NCBI GenBank assembly: GCA_023898385.1 | Contig: CP060220.1 | Coordinates: 1,922,001-1,986,000, forward strand | DNA from: Pseudobdellovibrionaceae bacterium | Lineage (GTDB): Bacteria; Bdellovibrionota; Bdellovibrionia; Bdellovibrionales; UBA1609 | Direction: 5' to 3' | Length of the DNA stretch: 64,000 nucleotides | Shown: piece after piece, positions 50,509-59,122 of the stretch | Position numbering within the stretch: the first letter of the stretch is position 1 | Layout of the letters: every line of letters starts with the position of its first letter | Made by a program: the position numbers and the translations under genes | The notes under the pieces: generated by a model | The model's input: only the letters and a program-made list of their open reading frames with translations | Databases searched by the model: none | What the model was told of the DNA's origin: nothing

Positions 50509-51753
50509 ATGAATAAGCCGAATCGTAAGCCCATTCCCCGCTACTTGGACACCATCATAACCAACTTGGCTCTTGACCACGGCAAGATGGCCTTTATTTC
50601 TGGTCCAAGGCAGGTGGGCAAAACCACGATGGTCCAACTGATTGGGCAAAGCTTTGAACAAAGTGTCTATAAAAACTGGGATCAAACCGAATTCAAGCGG
50701 GTTTGGGCAAAAAGTCCTGATCAAATTGCCGAAGAATTTGATCTTTCGAAAATTAAGGAATCGCGGCTCTTGATCCTTGATGAAATCCACAAATCAAAAT
50801 CATGGAAACAAAAGCTCAAGGGTCTCTACGATACTCGAGGCGATAGTTTCTCAATCATCGTTACTGGTAGCGCCCGACTCAATATTTACAAAAAGGGTGC
50901 AGACTCCCTCATGGGCAGATACTTCAACTTTCGTCTACACCCTTTCTCCCTTCGCGAAGCTCTTGGGCTTGCCCCCAACTCGCCAGAATTAGTAAACGAA
51001 ACACTCTTTTCTGGCAGACCCGTAAAAAGTCCCAAAGGGTCCGTAGCTATACTCAATGAGCTAATGGACTACGGTGGTTTCCCAGAACCTTTCTTGCGAA
51101 AAAACAAAGCTGCTGCACGACTGTGGCGCCGAGGTCGGAATGAGAAAATCGTGCGGGAAGACCTAAGGGATCTTTCTAGAGTTCAAGAGATCAGTCAGAT
51201 TGAAACCTTGATAAGCCTTCTACCAGAGAAAGTCGGCAGTCCACTTTCGGTTCAATCACTGCGTGAAGATTTAGATGTAGCCCATGACACTGTGTCTCGG
51301 TGGCTTGGATACCTGAAAGAACTCTATTTCTTTTTTGAAGTTAAACCGTTTTCTAGGTCCATACCCCGCTCACTGAAAAAAGAAGGTAAGATCTATTTTT
51401 ATGATTGGTGTGAGAACACTGAACTTGGAGCCAAATTTGAGAACCTGGTAGCTAGTCACCTACTGAAAGCCTGTCACTTTTGGGACGATAGTGGCCTGGG
51501 GCAATTTGGACTGCATTACCTTAGGAACAAGGAAAAAAAGGAAGTGGACTTTTTGATAAGCAAAGATAGTAAACCATGGTTCACAGTGGAGTGCAAAAAT
51601 GGAGACACTGCCTTGGATACAAACTACCAGAAGTTTTCAAAGTATACTAAGTGTCCACATCTCCAGGTGGTATTCGAACCTGACGTCTTTCGAAAAGTCG
51701 ATGAGCAAACCGCGATCGTGGGAGCCGACAGATTCTTGGCCGCTCTGGTCTGA
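50509..51753 (+). CDS. AAA-type ATPase with DUF4143 C-terminal domain
   Basis: A 414-residue protein. The N-terminal ATPase has Walker A SGPRQVGKTT (about residue 30) and Walker B LLILDEIHKS (about residue 87), then the sensor IIVTGSARL and GRYFNFRLHPFSLREAL, all typical of the AAA_14/DUF4143 family. The C-terminal part has a PD-(D/E)xK-like pattern, KEVDFLIS...WFTVECK, suggesting a nuclease-like fold. These proteins are widespread in accessory regions and poorly understood; links to mobile elements or toxin-like roles have been suggested but are not proven. It is flanked by REP-like copies A and B. Confidence 0.88.
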   Translation: MNKPNRKPIPRYLDTIITNLALDHGKMAFISGPRQVGKTTMVQLIGQSFEQSVYKNWDQTEFKRVWAKSPDQIAEEFDLSKIKESRLLILDEIHKSKSWKQKLKGLYDTRGDSFSIIVTGSARLNIYKKGADSLMGRYFNFRLHPFSLREALGLAPNSPELVNETLFSGRPVKSPKGSVAILNELMDYGGFPEPFLRKNKAAARLWRRGRNEKIVREDLRDLSRVQEISQIETLISLLPEKVGSPLSVQSLREDLDVAHDTVSRWLGYLKELYFFFEVKPFSRSIPRSLKKEGKIYFYDWCENTELGAKFENLVASHLLKACHFWDDSGLGQFGLHYLRNKEKKEVDFLISKDSKPWFTVECKNGDTALDTNYQKFSKYTKCPHLQVVFEPDVFRKVDEQTAIVGADRFLAALV

Positions 51754-52116
51754 TTGTAAGGTGCCTTACCTCAACCGGCTCACCCACGGCTCTCCCAGAT
51801 TAATGCAAGGCACCCTGTTGGGGGGGATAATTGGATCTGACAACCTTAATTGCGGAAAATGTGAGGTATCAGCTCTTCTAAGTGATTAGTGATTAGGATT
51901 AGTACCTGCTTCCTTTTGTGGCGACATGGCGTCATTCTTGAGGGCGTTACTTGTTGACCAATTTTAATGCCCGAAAATGTTTGATGAGGGCACGCCGCCC
52001 CTATCCACATTGTTATCATTGGTCCGATCATCGACCACCCTCCGGGCAAAACCGGACTCGAGGATATCGTGAGCTGCGTTTTGACCAATGGTACGGGTTT
52101 GCAGCAGAGACAAATC
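51754..52116. other. Gene-free stretch between ATPase and transposase
   Basis: About 360 bases. It contains repeat copy B and, just before it, short tandem GTGATTA/GGATTA units (about 51880-51900). Short reading frames here have no recognisable product. No promoter for the transposase was identified. Confidence 0.4.
51901..51940 (+). repeat. REP-like repeat, copy B
   Basis: Begins AGTACCTGCTTCC and continues as copy A with a few differences (TGGCGACATGGCGTCATT). Same orientation as A and C. It lies 147 bases after the ATPase stop. Confidence 0.85.
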
Positions 52117-52752
52117 ATGCCACGAAAACCCTTTATCAATTCCTCAGAATTTCCATTTCACATTACTGCTCGGTGTATCAACAAAGAATGGTTTCACCTC
52201 CCAATGCCGGCAGTTTGGACGGTTATGGAAAACTACCTCTACTTCATTCATCACGAATACAAAATTATCCTTCATGCTTTTGTGTTGATGACCAACCACT
52301 TTCACCTGATTGCCACCGCACCAGAGGCAAATATCAGCGAAGCCATGAACTACTTTATGAGAGAGACCAGCCGAAATCTGACTGAAGCCTCTGGAAGAAT
52401 TAATCAAACCTACGGAAGCCGCTTCTTTCGAACCTTGATCGAGTCGGAGCACTATTACCAGCACGCCTATAAATACGTTTACCGAAATCCTGTTGAAGCT
52501 GGACTTACAAACAAAGTCGAAGACTATCCCTACAGCACCCTTCATGGATTGATGGGGCGAAGTCACACACTAATTCCGACCACTTACGACGACACCCTTT
52601 TCTCAGACCTAGAAGCCACACTCAAATGGCTCAATCAACCACCCCAAAGAGATGACTTAAGTGCGGTTCAATCTGCGTTAAGAAAACGAGTCTTTAAGCT
52701 GCCAAGATCAACCACCTACGGTCAGCATCCACTCTCATATGAAAAATATTAA
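52117..52752 (+). CDS. REP-associated tyrosine transposase (RAYT, Y1/HUH family)
   Basis: A 211-residue single-strand DNA transposase. The HUH metal motif is MTNHFHLIA (His-Phe-His) near residue 67, and the catalytic Tyr is probably in YKYVYRNPVEAGL. The start FHITARCINKEWFHL and PYSTLHGLMG are typical of the RAYT branch. Such enzymes mobilise or maintain REP palindromes rather than classical transposons. Repeat copies lie on both sides (B upstream, C ten bases after the stop), as expected for a RAYT and its repeats. Start ATG 52117 is chosen for homology (MPRKPFIN); an upstream in-frame start is less likely. Confidence 0.9.
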   Translation: MPRKPFINSSEFPFHITARCINKEWFHLPMPAVWTVMENYLYFIHHEYKIILHAFVLMTNHFHLIATAPEANISEAMNYFMRETSRNLTEASGRINQTYGSRFFRTLIESEHYYQHAYKYVYRNPVEAGLTNKVEDYPYSTLHGLMGRSHTLIPTTYDDTLFSDLEATLKWLNQPPQRDDLSAVQSALRKRVFKLPRSTTYGQHPLSYEKY

Positions 52753-52762
52753 AGAACAAGAA

Positions 52763-52804
52763 GGTACCTGCTTCCTTTTGTGGCGACAATGCGTTAGGCA
52801 AGCC
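52763..52804 (+). repeat. REP-like repeat, copy C (42 bp, pairs with D)
   Basis: Starts GGTACCTGCTTCC and ends GCGTTAGGCAAGCC. It is the exact reverse complement of copy D over 42 bases and lies ten bases after the transposase stop. Confidence 0.93.
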
Positions 52805-53035
52805 CACCAGACTGGCGTTGCCATTCTCTTTCTGGGCAGGGCACAGTGATTTGTTGTAGAAGCAAATATGTTCGTCGCACAACAAAATAATGAACTCTAT
52901 TTCGAGCACAAACGGTTCCGTGCCAATTGCACAGCCCAAGGGATTTTGAACATACCTTACTTGGGGTTGCCACAGTCCGTGACCACATCCGAAGTCGATA
53001 CATGGCCACTCGGGCCGGCGGTGGCGCTGGCGGGG

Positions 53036-53064
53036 GGCTTGCACAACGCATTGTCACCATAAAG
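53036..53064 (-). repeat. REP-like repeat, partial degenerate copy E
   Basis: GGCTTGCACAACGCATTGTC and the next nine bases match copy D at 24 of 29 positions, in the same orientation as D. The GGTACC end is missing. Confidence 0.65.
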
Positions 53065-53167
53065 CAAAGCTGTGTGATCCCAAACTTCTAACGCAACACA
53101 TGTACCTTTACCGGTACCTTTACCCAGATATCCTTTCCGACACTCGATATGCGCCCTTCGGGTTGAC

Positions 53168-53209
53168 GGCTTGCCTAACGCATTGTCGCCACAAAAGGAA
53201 GCAGGTACC
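53168..53209 (-). repeat. REP-like repeat, copy D (inverted partner of C)
   Basis: Perfect 42-bp inverted copy of C. Its GGTACC end lies one base from the stop codon of the 211-residue coiled-coil gene, at the downstream end of the Glt operon. Confidence 0.93.
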
Positions 53210-53210
53210 T

Positions 53211-53846
53211 TTAGTCGGCTAGGGCTTGGTACTTGGTGTAGGTGCTTTTTGCTGTGCTGGCTTGGCCTTTCCACTTTTTGGCTTCTTTGGCGTAGTCGGC
53301 TTTTTTGCCTACCCATTTGCCTTTTTCGGTGACGGCTTGTTGGTGCTTTTTATCTATCTCTTCGTTGAGTTTTGCCATCTGAGCCACTTGATTGTCCCAA
53401 TCGTTAAGCTCTTGTTGAATTTCAGCCACTTTTTGGTCGTAGGCTTTGACGTTGAGTTCTCTTTGTTTTTTGTTTTTCTCTAGCTTTTCTAGAAGCGCTT
53501 TAACCTCAGCTATTTGCTTATCTTCAGTGGCTATTTTTTCTTGTTCTTTTTGCTTCATAGCATTCAGTTTCACTTGCATGGCAGCCAATGTTTTTTTGTT
53601 TTTATCCACATTTTGCGTGTTTTCTTTGAGTTGCTTTTTTAATGTCTTCAACTCTTTAATGGCTCCATCCGCCGCAGTTACATTGCCTTCTGCGATGTCG
53701 AGGTTATCCTGATACTGCTTGTAGTTGGCTTCGCTATTTTCCATGTTGGTTTTCAGTTTTTCAATATCGCCCTCGATTTCTGTCTTGGCATGTACCGTCA
53801 CAGATAAAAAACTTAAAGCCACTGCGGTTAATACTATTTTTTTCAT
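53211..53846 (-). CDS. Periplasmic coiled-coil protein at the end of the Glt operon
   Basis: A 211-residue protein with a clear signal peptide (KKIVLTAVALSFLSVTVHA) and then an almost continuous coiled coil rich in Lys, Glu, Gln and Ala from residue 25 to 200 (for example DKNKKTLAAMQVKLNAMKQK). There are no cysteines and no membrane anchor. It lies 26 bases after the 852-residue TPR protein and is the last gene of the cluster. A spacer or scaffold role in the periplasm is inference. I do not recognise a named family. Confidence 0.8.
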   Translation of the reverse strand: MKKIVLTAVALSFLSVTVHAKTEIEGDIEKLKTNMENSEANYKQYQDNLDIAEGNVTAADGAIKELKTLKKQLKENTQNVDKNKKTLAAMQVKLNAMKQKEQEKIATEDKQIAEVKALLEKLEKNKKQRELNVKAYDQKVAEIQQELNDWDNQVAQMAKLNEEIDKKHQQAVTEKGKWVGKKADYAKEAKKWKGQASTAKSTYTKYQALAD

Positions 53847-53872
53847 TTTAAATACCCCTTTAAATCTTCAAA

Positions 53873-56431
53873 TTACTTTTTCTTAGTTTTGGTTGTGTAG
53901 TTCACCTGACCGTATTGCGGACAGTTATTTCTTAATGACGAACGGTATGCACCGATCTCGTCTTCCCAATACTCTCCATCAAATTGCCAATTCATGATTT
54001 TCTTTGGCTTGATGCTTGAGGGCACCCGGTTAGGACCAGCACTTTCGCCTCCGGCCACTTGATACCGGATATTCTCCCCTGCGCCGGAATAAACTTCATA
54101 ACGTAAGAACTCGTTGTTCTCGATGATTTTGTCCATCTGGCTACGCATAGTTCGAAGATGCGCCACTAGGGCTCGACCCGCGGCCTCTTTAATTTTGTAA
54201 TTTTCTTTTTCTAAATTCTTTTCAGCCACCGTTCGAAACTTTGCAAAAGCCAAGCGACCTTCTTCATAGGCCTTCAGTTCGAAATAAAGGTTGTGAGCCA
54301 ATTTTTGATCGTTTCTTAAGTTGGCTTTCCACTGATTCACATTTTGTATCAGAGTTTTATCGGTTTTGGCCTTGGCGATATTAGCTTTATTCTCTTTGAT
54401 CCGCTTTTTGGCCTGCTGTAGTCGCCACAATACGCTTTTTTGATCCTTACGAATCATGCCATTGATGAACTTGTATTGGGCCAACTCGTCCACTTTTGTA
54501 TTCAAGGCGGCCTGAGCATTTAGAAAGTCTCTTTGTCTGGCCACTTCTCGAATCACTTGTGCCGGCAAACCATTAACAGCTTTTCCGCTATCACCGCTTC
54601 GGATGTACTCGGCCACTGTATCATAGTAGTCGCGAGCCTTTTTCTTGGTTTTAATAAAACTATCTGCCGACGCTAGCCAACTATTGTGTTGCCGCTCCAG
54701 CTGAGTCAGTGTCCTGTAAGCATCACCAAACTGACAGATATTGATATAACCAATGGTTCTAACCACGTAAGACTCTGGTTGATACACGTAACGAAAGTAG
54801 GGGGAGTGCAAGGAGTACATATTACCAATAGCTCCGGCAAAATCACCCATTTGAAGTTGCGTCCAGCCCAACTCGATTAACCCCTGAATCCAAAATGAGT
54901 TGTTTTTGGCAATTTTTCGGTACTCAAGGTCAGCTGTTTTAAATTCATTTTTTCTAAAATGAATTCGCCCTAAGTTGATCGCGATCAGTGACTCTAGTTT
55001 AGGGTCATTGTGGCCTGACCTGGTCATCCAATCCCGAGTGGATGCCATCATTTTAGCAGCCTCAGTGGCATTGCCACGAGAGTATTGACTGATCGCCGCC
55101 AAATATTGGGCGTGTGCATAAAGATCTGTAGAAGTTGACACCTTTTCAGCAAAGGTTTGGGCTGTCTTAAATCGGTCTCGGCGGTAGTTGGATTTTGCCA
55201 TAATGTAATTGGCAATATCCTGAGCCTTTGCCGTGATCAGGGATTTGTTTTTTAAGCCTTCAAGTAATTGACCCACTTCCACTTCGTATTCTTTAGGCAA
55301 TTGATCCACAATACTTTCGACCGCACCGGCCCCATAGTCAGCATCTTCAGCTGCTATTACTTTGGTCAGGCGATTGACGGCTTCTGAGTGAAAGCCCATT
55401 TCGTGGGCGCACTTGCCCAAGTGATAGTTGGCCTCTTTAAAATACTTGGGACTCTTTTCAAGTTCAAAGAACATGCCCGATACGATATGGCACTTGCCGC
55501 CTTTTTTATAAAGTATCATGGCCGTGAGCATTTTAAGCTCATTCTCAGTCATGGGAACCAATGGCTTCTCGGCTTCCAATGGAATTTCGGTTTTCATCGC
55601 CACATCCACTTTGTCAATGCGCCGCTGAGTCACCACCTTACCTAGACCTAGGTTTTTCGGATCAAGAATTTTTGGTCGCGTTACCAAAGTGATTTTTTTC
55701 TTTGTCCATTTATCAAGTTCACTTTTGCTGACCATTTTTGGACTGGGCAGGGCTTCTGGAGTTTTGTATTTATCGAGATTCACCTTTAGGTTTGACGGTA
55801 CCAGGTCACCCTTAGTGATACGTGGCTCTTCGCCAATATCAAGAAGAGGAATGTGCTTTTTTGCAATTCTAATAACTTTGGTTTGGCCCTTTTTCGTTTT
55901 CACTTCTTTTTTGGTTGTCAGATAGAATTGGGGCACACCAGCCTTGGTCCTTTGTAAATCCGTGGTGCCGACACGCCCTGGGCTGACCTGCCTTAAAACT
56001 TCCGCCGAACCGATCGCCTTGCTAGTTTCACTGATAATGGCCTTGAAGTTGCTTTTCTCTTCTGATTTGTAAGCCGGCATGTTGGTTTTTAAGTCGGCGA
56101 CTATTTCTTGCTGCTTTTTTTCTTCAACCTGTTCTGGGGTCAATGTGGCCGTGGTTGCACTTGCCGTAGGCTTGACGACTTCTGGGTTCTTCGCCACCGC
56201 GGGTGCCGGAGTGTTTCCTCGGTACTGATTGAACTTGTGCTTGGCTGTGTTCCAGAAGGCGCGAAATTTCACTTTGGCTGTGTCCATGGCTCCTTCAGGA
56301 GGCTCAGGAGTCGTTTTTGAAACACTCGGTGAAACCACCGAGTCCATGGGTCCGTCAGCCACCATTCTGGCATGGGCTAGCGTCAGCCCGAAACCTATAT
56401 AAATGGCAAAGACTAATCTTATTAAATTCAC
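53873..56431 (-). CDS. Large TPR protein of the Agl-Glt cluster
   Basis: An 852-residue exported protein. The signal peptide is LVFAIYIGFGLTLAHA. A Pro/Ala-rich low-complexity stretch (about 25-100) is followed by repeated TPR-like helices over about residues 300-560 (for example FRKNEFKTADLEYRKIAKNN and WTQLQMGDFAGAIGNMYSLH) and a charged coiled-coil region (about 640-780). The C-terminus ends YGQVNYTTKTKKK. The start is GTG 56431, overlapping the barrel gene by four bases. By size, TPRs and position it fits a GltE/GltC-type component of the gliding envelope complex, but exact correspondence is not certain. Confidence 0.75.
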   Translation of the reverse strand: MNLIRLVFAIYIGFGLTLAHARMVADGPMDSVVSPSVSKTTPEPPEGAMDTAKVKFRAFWNTAKHKFNQYRGNTPAPAVAKNPEVVKPTASATTATLTPEQVEEKKQQEIVADLKTNMPAYKSEEKSNFKAIISETSKAIGSAEVLRQVSPGRVGTTDLQRTKAGVPQFYLTTKKEVKTKKGQTKVIRIAKKHIPLLDIGEEPRITKGDLVPSNLKVNLDKYKTPEALPSPKMVSKSELDKWTKKKITLVTRPKILDPKNLGLGKVVTQRRIDKVDVAMKTEIPLEAEKPLVPMTENELKMLTAMILYKKGGKCHIVSGMFFELEKSPKYFKEANYHLGKCAHEMGFHSEAVNRLTKVIAAEDADYGAGAVESIVDQLPKEYEVEVGQLLEGLKNKSLITAKAQDIANYIMAKSNYRRDRFKTAQTFAEKVSTSTDLYAHAQYLAAISQYSRGNATEAAKMMASTRDWMTRSGHNDPKLESLIAINLGRIHFRKNEFKTADLEYRKIAKNNSFWIQGLIELGWTQLQMGDFAGAIGNMYSLHSPYFRYVYQPESYVVRTIGYINICQFGDAYRTLTQLERQHNSWLASADSFIKTKKKARDYYDTVAEYIRSGDSGKAVNGLPAQVIREVARQRDFLNAQAALNTKVDELAQYKFINGMIRKDQKSVLWRLQQAKKRIKENKANIAKAKTDKTLIQNVNQWKANLRNDQKLAHNLYFELKAYEEGRLAFAKFRTVAEKNLEKENYKIKEAAGRALVAHLRTMRSQMDKIIENNEFLRYEVYSGAGENIRYQVAGGESAGPNRVPSSIKPKKIMNWQFDGEYWEDEIGAYRSSLRNNCPQYGQVNYTTKTKKK

Positions 56432-57303
56432 TTCTGACTCCTTGGAGAAAAGAAGAACGTTACACCAATCATGAATGTGGTCGTATTATTTAACTCGCTC
56501 TTAGCGATGTTTTTATTCGGGTTACTGTTGTAAACAAGCAACTCTTGATTGTACCAGCGGTTGTGAAGATCGGCCCGGAGGGCAAACTTGGGACTAAAGA
56601 AAAAGTACTGAGTAACATCTAGAGAAAAAGCCATCGCCGAGGCACTTTGAGTGCGCTCATCAATGCCGCCAGTGGGATCAACTTCGTACTTCTGTTCGAA
56701 GTTAGCAAGACCAAGCCCTGGAGAAATCTGCATATCAAAGTAAATAATTTTTTTACCCAAAAGACTCATTTTTGCATATACAGGAACCCAGTTGTAATTG
56801 ACTCCTAGATAGCTGGTCGGTGTGTTGTAGTCCGGCAGAACGTCGCCGCCAGATTGTCCCATAAAGCTCTCCGTTGCTTTGCTCCTTCCAAGCATGGAGT
56901 TAATGTAAGTCAGCTGCACACCATGCCGCTCGGTAAAATAATAGTTCCCAATGATCCCCAAGTTCTGCCCGGAAGAGAATGTCTCGTTAACCACGGGACC
57001 GTAGAGAGCACTCACGGCAATCTTTTTTTCTTTTGTGTAAGCCCGGTTCTGTACCACTGAAAAGTCGGTGTCCTTAGGGGCCCAATACTTTTGCTCGAGG
57101 TCAGAAATGTCCAACTTATCAGAGGACCTGTCCGTAGCTTTTGGACTGGCTGCATCTTTTGCTGCCGGCTTTGAGGCTGCGGGTTTTGTTCGCGAATATT
57201 GAGCTGATTGAGCCAGGGCGGAACTGCTGAATGCAAATCCTGCTGCCAAAATAGCCAATAGAGTTTTTTGTTGCCACCTAAGTGGAGTATCTTCTAAACG
57301 CAT
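56428..57303 (-). CDS. Outer-membrane beta-barrel protein of the Agl-Glt cluster (GltA/B/H-like)
   Basis: A 291-residue protein with signal peptide LLAILAAGFAFSSSALA, a short Lys/Ala/Pro segment, then alternating beta strands such as KKIAVSALYGPVVNETFSSG and NYYFTERHGVQLTYINSML, ending in FMIGVTFFFSPRSQK. The final Phe-rich strand is typical of small outer-membrane barrels. In Myxococcus, GltA, GltB and GltH are outer-membrane barrels of the gliding machine, and this gene sits in the matching place. Which paralogue it represents cannot be decided. Confidence 0.75.
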   Translation of the reverse strand: MRLEDTPLRWQQKTLLAILAAGFAFSSSALAQSAQYSRTKPAASKPAAKDAASPKATDRSSDKLDISDLEQKYWAPKDTDFSVVQNRAYTKEKKIAVSALYGPVVNETFSSGQNLGIIGNYYFTERHGVQLTYINSMLGRSKATESFMGQSGGDVLPDYNTPTSYLGVNYNWVPVYAKMSLLGKKIIYFDMQISPGLGLANFEQKYEVDPTGGIDERTQSASAMAFSLDVTQYFFFSPKFALRADLHNRWYNQELLVYNSNPNKNIAKSELNNTTTFMIGVTFFFSPRSQK

Positions 57304-57366
57304 CTCGCCCCCCGTTTGGCGTTGCCGAAACCCGTTCTTGTTAAAAGTGCACCCGTTTTAAAAAAA

Positions 57367-58881
57367 CTAGTTGGTGCTCTTAAATAAGAATGGATACGTC
57401 ACAAGCACAGAGGTCCCACCTTTTGGTTGTGGAAACCTCCAACCTGCTACGCGCCGCAAGATACATCCCTCAACCATGGCGCTGTTGAGTGTTGATAAAC
57501 CTATAGTCTGAGTCACCACTGAGCCTTGAGCTCCAATGGTGAAGTTCACTAATACTTTTCCATACATGTCTGGACTGGCACTGAGTTGTCGCTCATAACA
57601 GTACCGAATCTGTCCCAATTGAGACTTGATCACACGAGAGATCACATCGCGATCCAAACCACCTTCAATTTCAGTCTCTTCCTCTAGTATTCCCACTGTG
57701 CCCGTACCGACACCACTGGCACTAAGTCCTCCGATGCCAGAGACTGAACCTGTTTGGCCACCGCCACGTCCTTCAGTTCCGACACCAGCCACCTTATAGG
57801 ATGTGCCCGTGCCGACACCGGAGGCTTTCGCTACCTTGCCAAGACTTCCAACAGATGCGATGGCTCGTCCAGCATTGGGAGAGTCCGCCGCCACGCCGGT
57901 CGCCTGTACCAGTGTGGCTGTTTTCGCAGCCCGCTTTGAAATTTTACCTAATAGCTGTGATAGACCCGCTGTTTTAATCTTTGTGATCACCTGTTTCGTG
58001 GCTGATTTTGTCACTTTCTTGTCGCCACCCGCTTTTTGTGACTTAACCGGCTGAACAGCGGCCACATGTTGAGTGTTGGTTTCAATGGTCTTTCTGAGTT
58101 TTTGTGCCTGTTGTCGTTTTTTGCGAACGGCTTTGGCATCAAAAATCATTCGAGAATATTTGTTGTCTTTTGGTTTTACAGCAGCAAACTCTCCATCGGG
58201 CTGAGACGGAGCCAGCATCACTAAACCCGTCACGATCAACAATACCACAAGGGCTGCGCCCATTGGTAAGCGAAGGCTGGGATCAAAAATCCCCTTCACT
58301 CGATCTTCAACCGTGGCCCGGACTTCTGTACTCTTAACCAGTCGTTGTTGAACTTCGGCTTCGCCAAATGTGGTCTTTTGCCAATGGCCATCTTTAGGCG
58401 CTGGCAAACTGTGGGGCTTTCCACCGTGTTTAAATATAAATGGTTGATTGGGAGCAAGTATTTCTGTTGTCACTACAAATCCTGCTTTTCGCACGATCAC
58501 CTGATGATAAAGCTCTGCGCCCATGTCTGATTGTTTAGTCAGATCCACATCTTTTTTGAACAGGTCACCTTCAATCACTCGCGGAACAATTTTAAGTGTA
58601 TGACCACCAATACGGACCACCGTGGTCGAAGTCAGATCATACTCAACAATGGGCTTTTTCTTGACCCATGTGCCATGCTCGCTGCCCATATCGCATAGAA
58701 CCCATCGATCTTTATTGTATTCAAGGATCGCATGGACACCGCTTACGCCATCACCTAAAAGGCGAATATTTGCATCTCGAGTCGCACCAAGCACGGGCAT
58801 TTCGTCCGTTGACTTAAACCTGTGTCGACCCACAAATTTATTCTTAAAGTGATGTTCTAATTCGAGTTCTACACGCTTCAT
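57367..58881 (-). CDS. gltG: GltG-like protein: FHA domain, membrane helix, AgmX/PglI C-terminal domain
   Basis: A 504-residue protein. The N-terminal FHA domain (residues 15-100) includes the phosphothreonine-binding pattern GVSGVHAIL...CDMGSEHGTWV. One membrane helix follows near residues 207-227 (AALVVLLIVTGLVMLAP). A Lys/Gln-rich then Gly-rich periplasmic linker (about 240-400; AGVGTEGRGGGQTGSVSGIG) leads to the TonB-like AgmX/PglI domain at the C-terminus (SQLGQIRYCYERQL, GWRFPQP). This order is that of Myxococcus GltG, which links the cytoplasmic side to the periplasm in the gliding machine. FHA binding suggests control by Ser/Thr phosphorylation. Confidence 0.85.
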   Translation of the reverse strand: MKRVELELEHHFKNKFVGRHRFKSTDEMPVLGATRDANIRLLGDGVSGVHAILEYNKDRWVLCDMGSEHGTWVKKKPIVEYDLTSTTVVRIGGHTLKIVPRVIEGDLFKKDVDLTKQSDMGAELYHQVIVRKAGFVVTTEILAPNQPFIFKHGGKPHSLPAPKDGHWQKTTFGEAEVQQRLVKSTEVRATVEDRVKGIFDPSLRLPMGAALVVLLIVTGLVMLAPSQPDGEFAAVKPKDNKYSRMIFDAKAVRKKRQQAQKLRKTIETNTQHVAAVQPVKSQKAGGDKKVTKSATKQVITKIKTAGLSQLLGKISKRAAKTATLVQATGVAADSPNAGRAIASVGSLGKVAKASGVGTGTSYKVAGVGTEGRGGGQTGSVSGIGGLSASGVGTGTVGILEEETEIEGGLDRDVISRVIKSQLGQIRYCYERQLSASPDMYGKVLVNFTIGAQGSVVTQTIGLSTLNSAMVEGCILRRVAGWRFPQPKGGTSVLVTYPFLFKSTN

Positions 58882-58885
58882 CGGT

Positions 58886-59122
58886 TTACCTCAAATGCTC
58901 CACAGAATTCTTAATATCTTTATCAAATTGCTTTCGAATTTTATAAAGGGGAAGAAAATCAACCCCTCGTTTTTGATGTAAGTAGGCTCCATCGGGCGTT
59001 CTCGCCTCCCCATCAATTTCAGCGGCATCAAAATCTACTTTCTGGGTCTTTCGATACTCTACTTTTTTTGCCAAACCCAGTGAGGGCGACAATACTATGG
59101 CCAATATTATCAGAGGTCTCAT
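58886..59122 (-). CDS. Small periplasmic protein of the Agl-Glt cluster
   Basis: A 78-residue protein with signal peptide RPLIILAIVLSPSLGLA and a mature part of about 60 residues (VDFDAAEIDGEARTPDGAYL, then FLPLYKIRKQFDKDI). The start overlaps the upstream TPR lipoprotein by four bases and the stop is four bases before gltG, so it is surely translated. Similar short proteins with a DF...I.GE...P.G pattern occur next to gliding genes in myxobacteria, as far as I recall. No function is known to me. Confidence 0.78.
   Translation of the reverse strand: MRPLIILAIVLSPSLGLAKKVEYRKTQKVDFDAAEIDGEARTPDGAYLHQKRGVDFLPLYKIRKQFDKDIKNSVEHLR

Noticed and set aside
50033..53209. CRISPR array or phage-defence island
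   Set aside because: The repeats are few, irregularly spaced by kilobases and partly inverted, and no Cas or known defence proteins are present. The DUF4143 ATPase alone is not enough.
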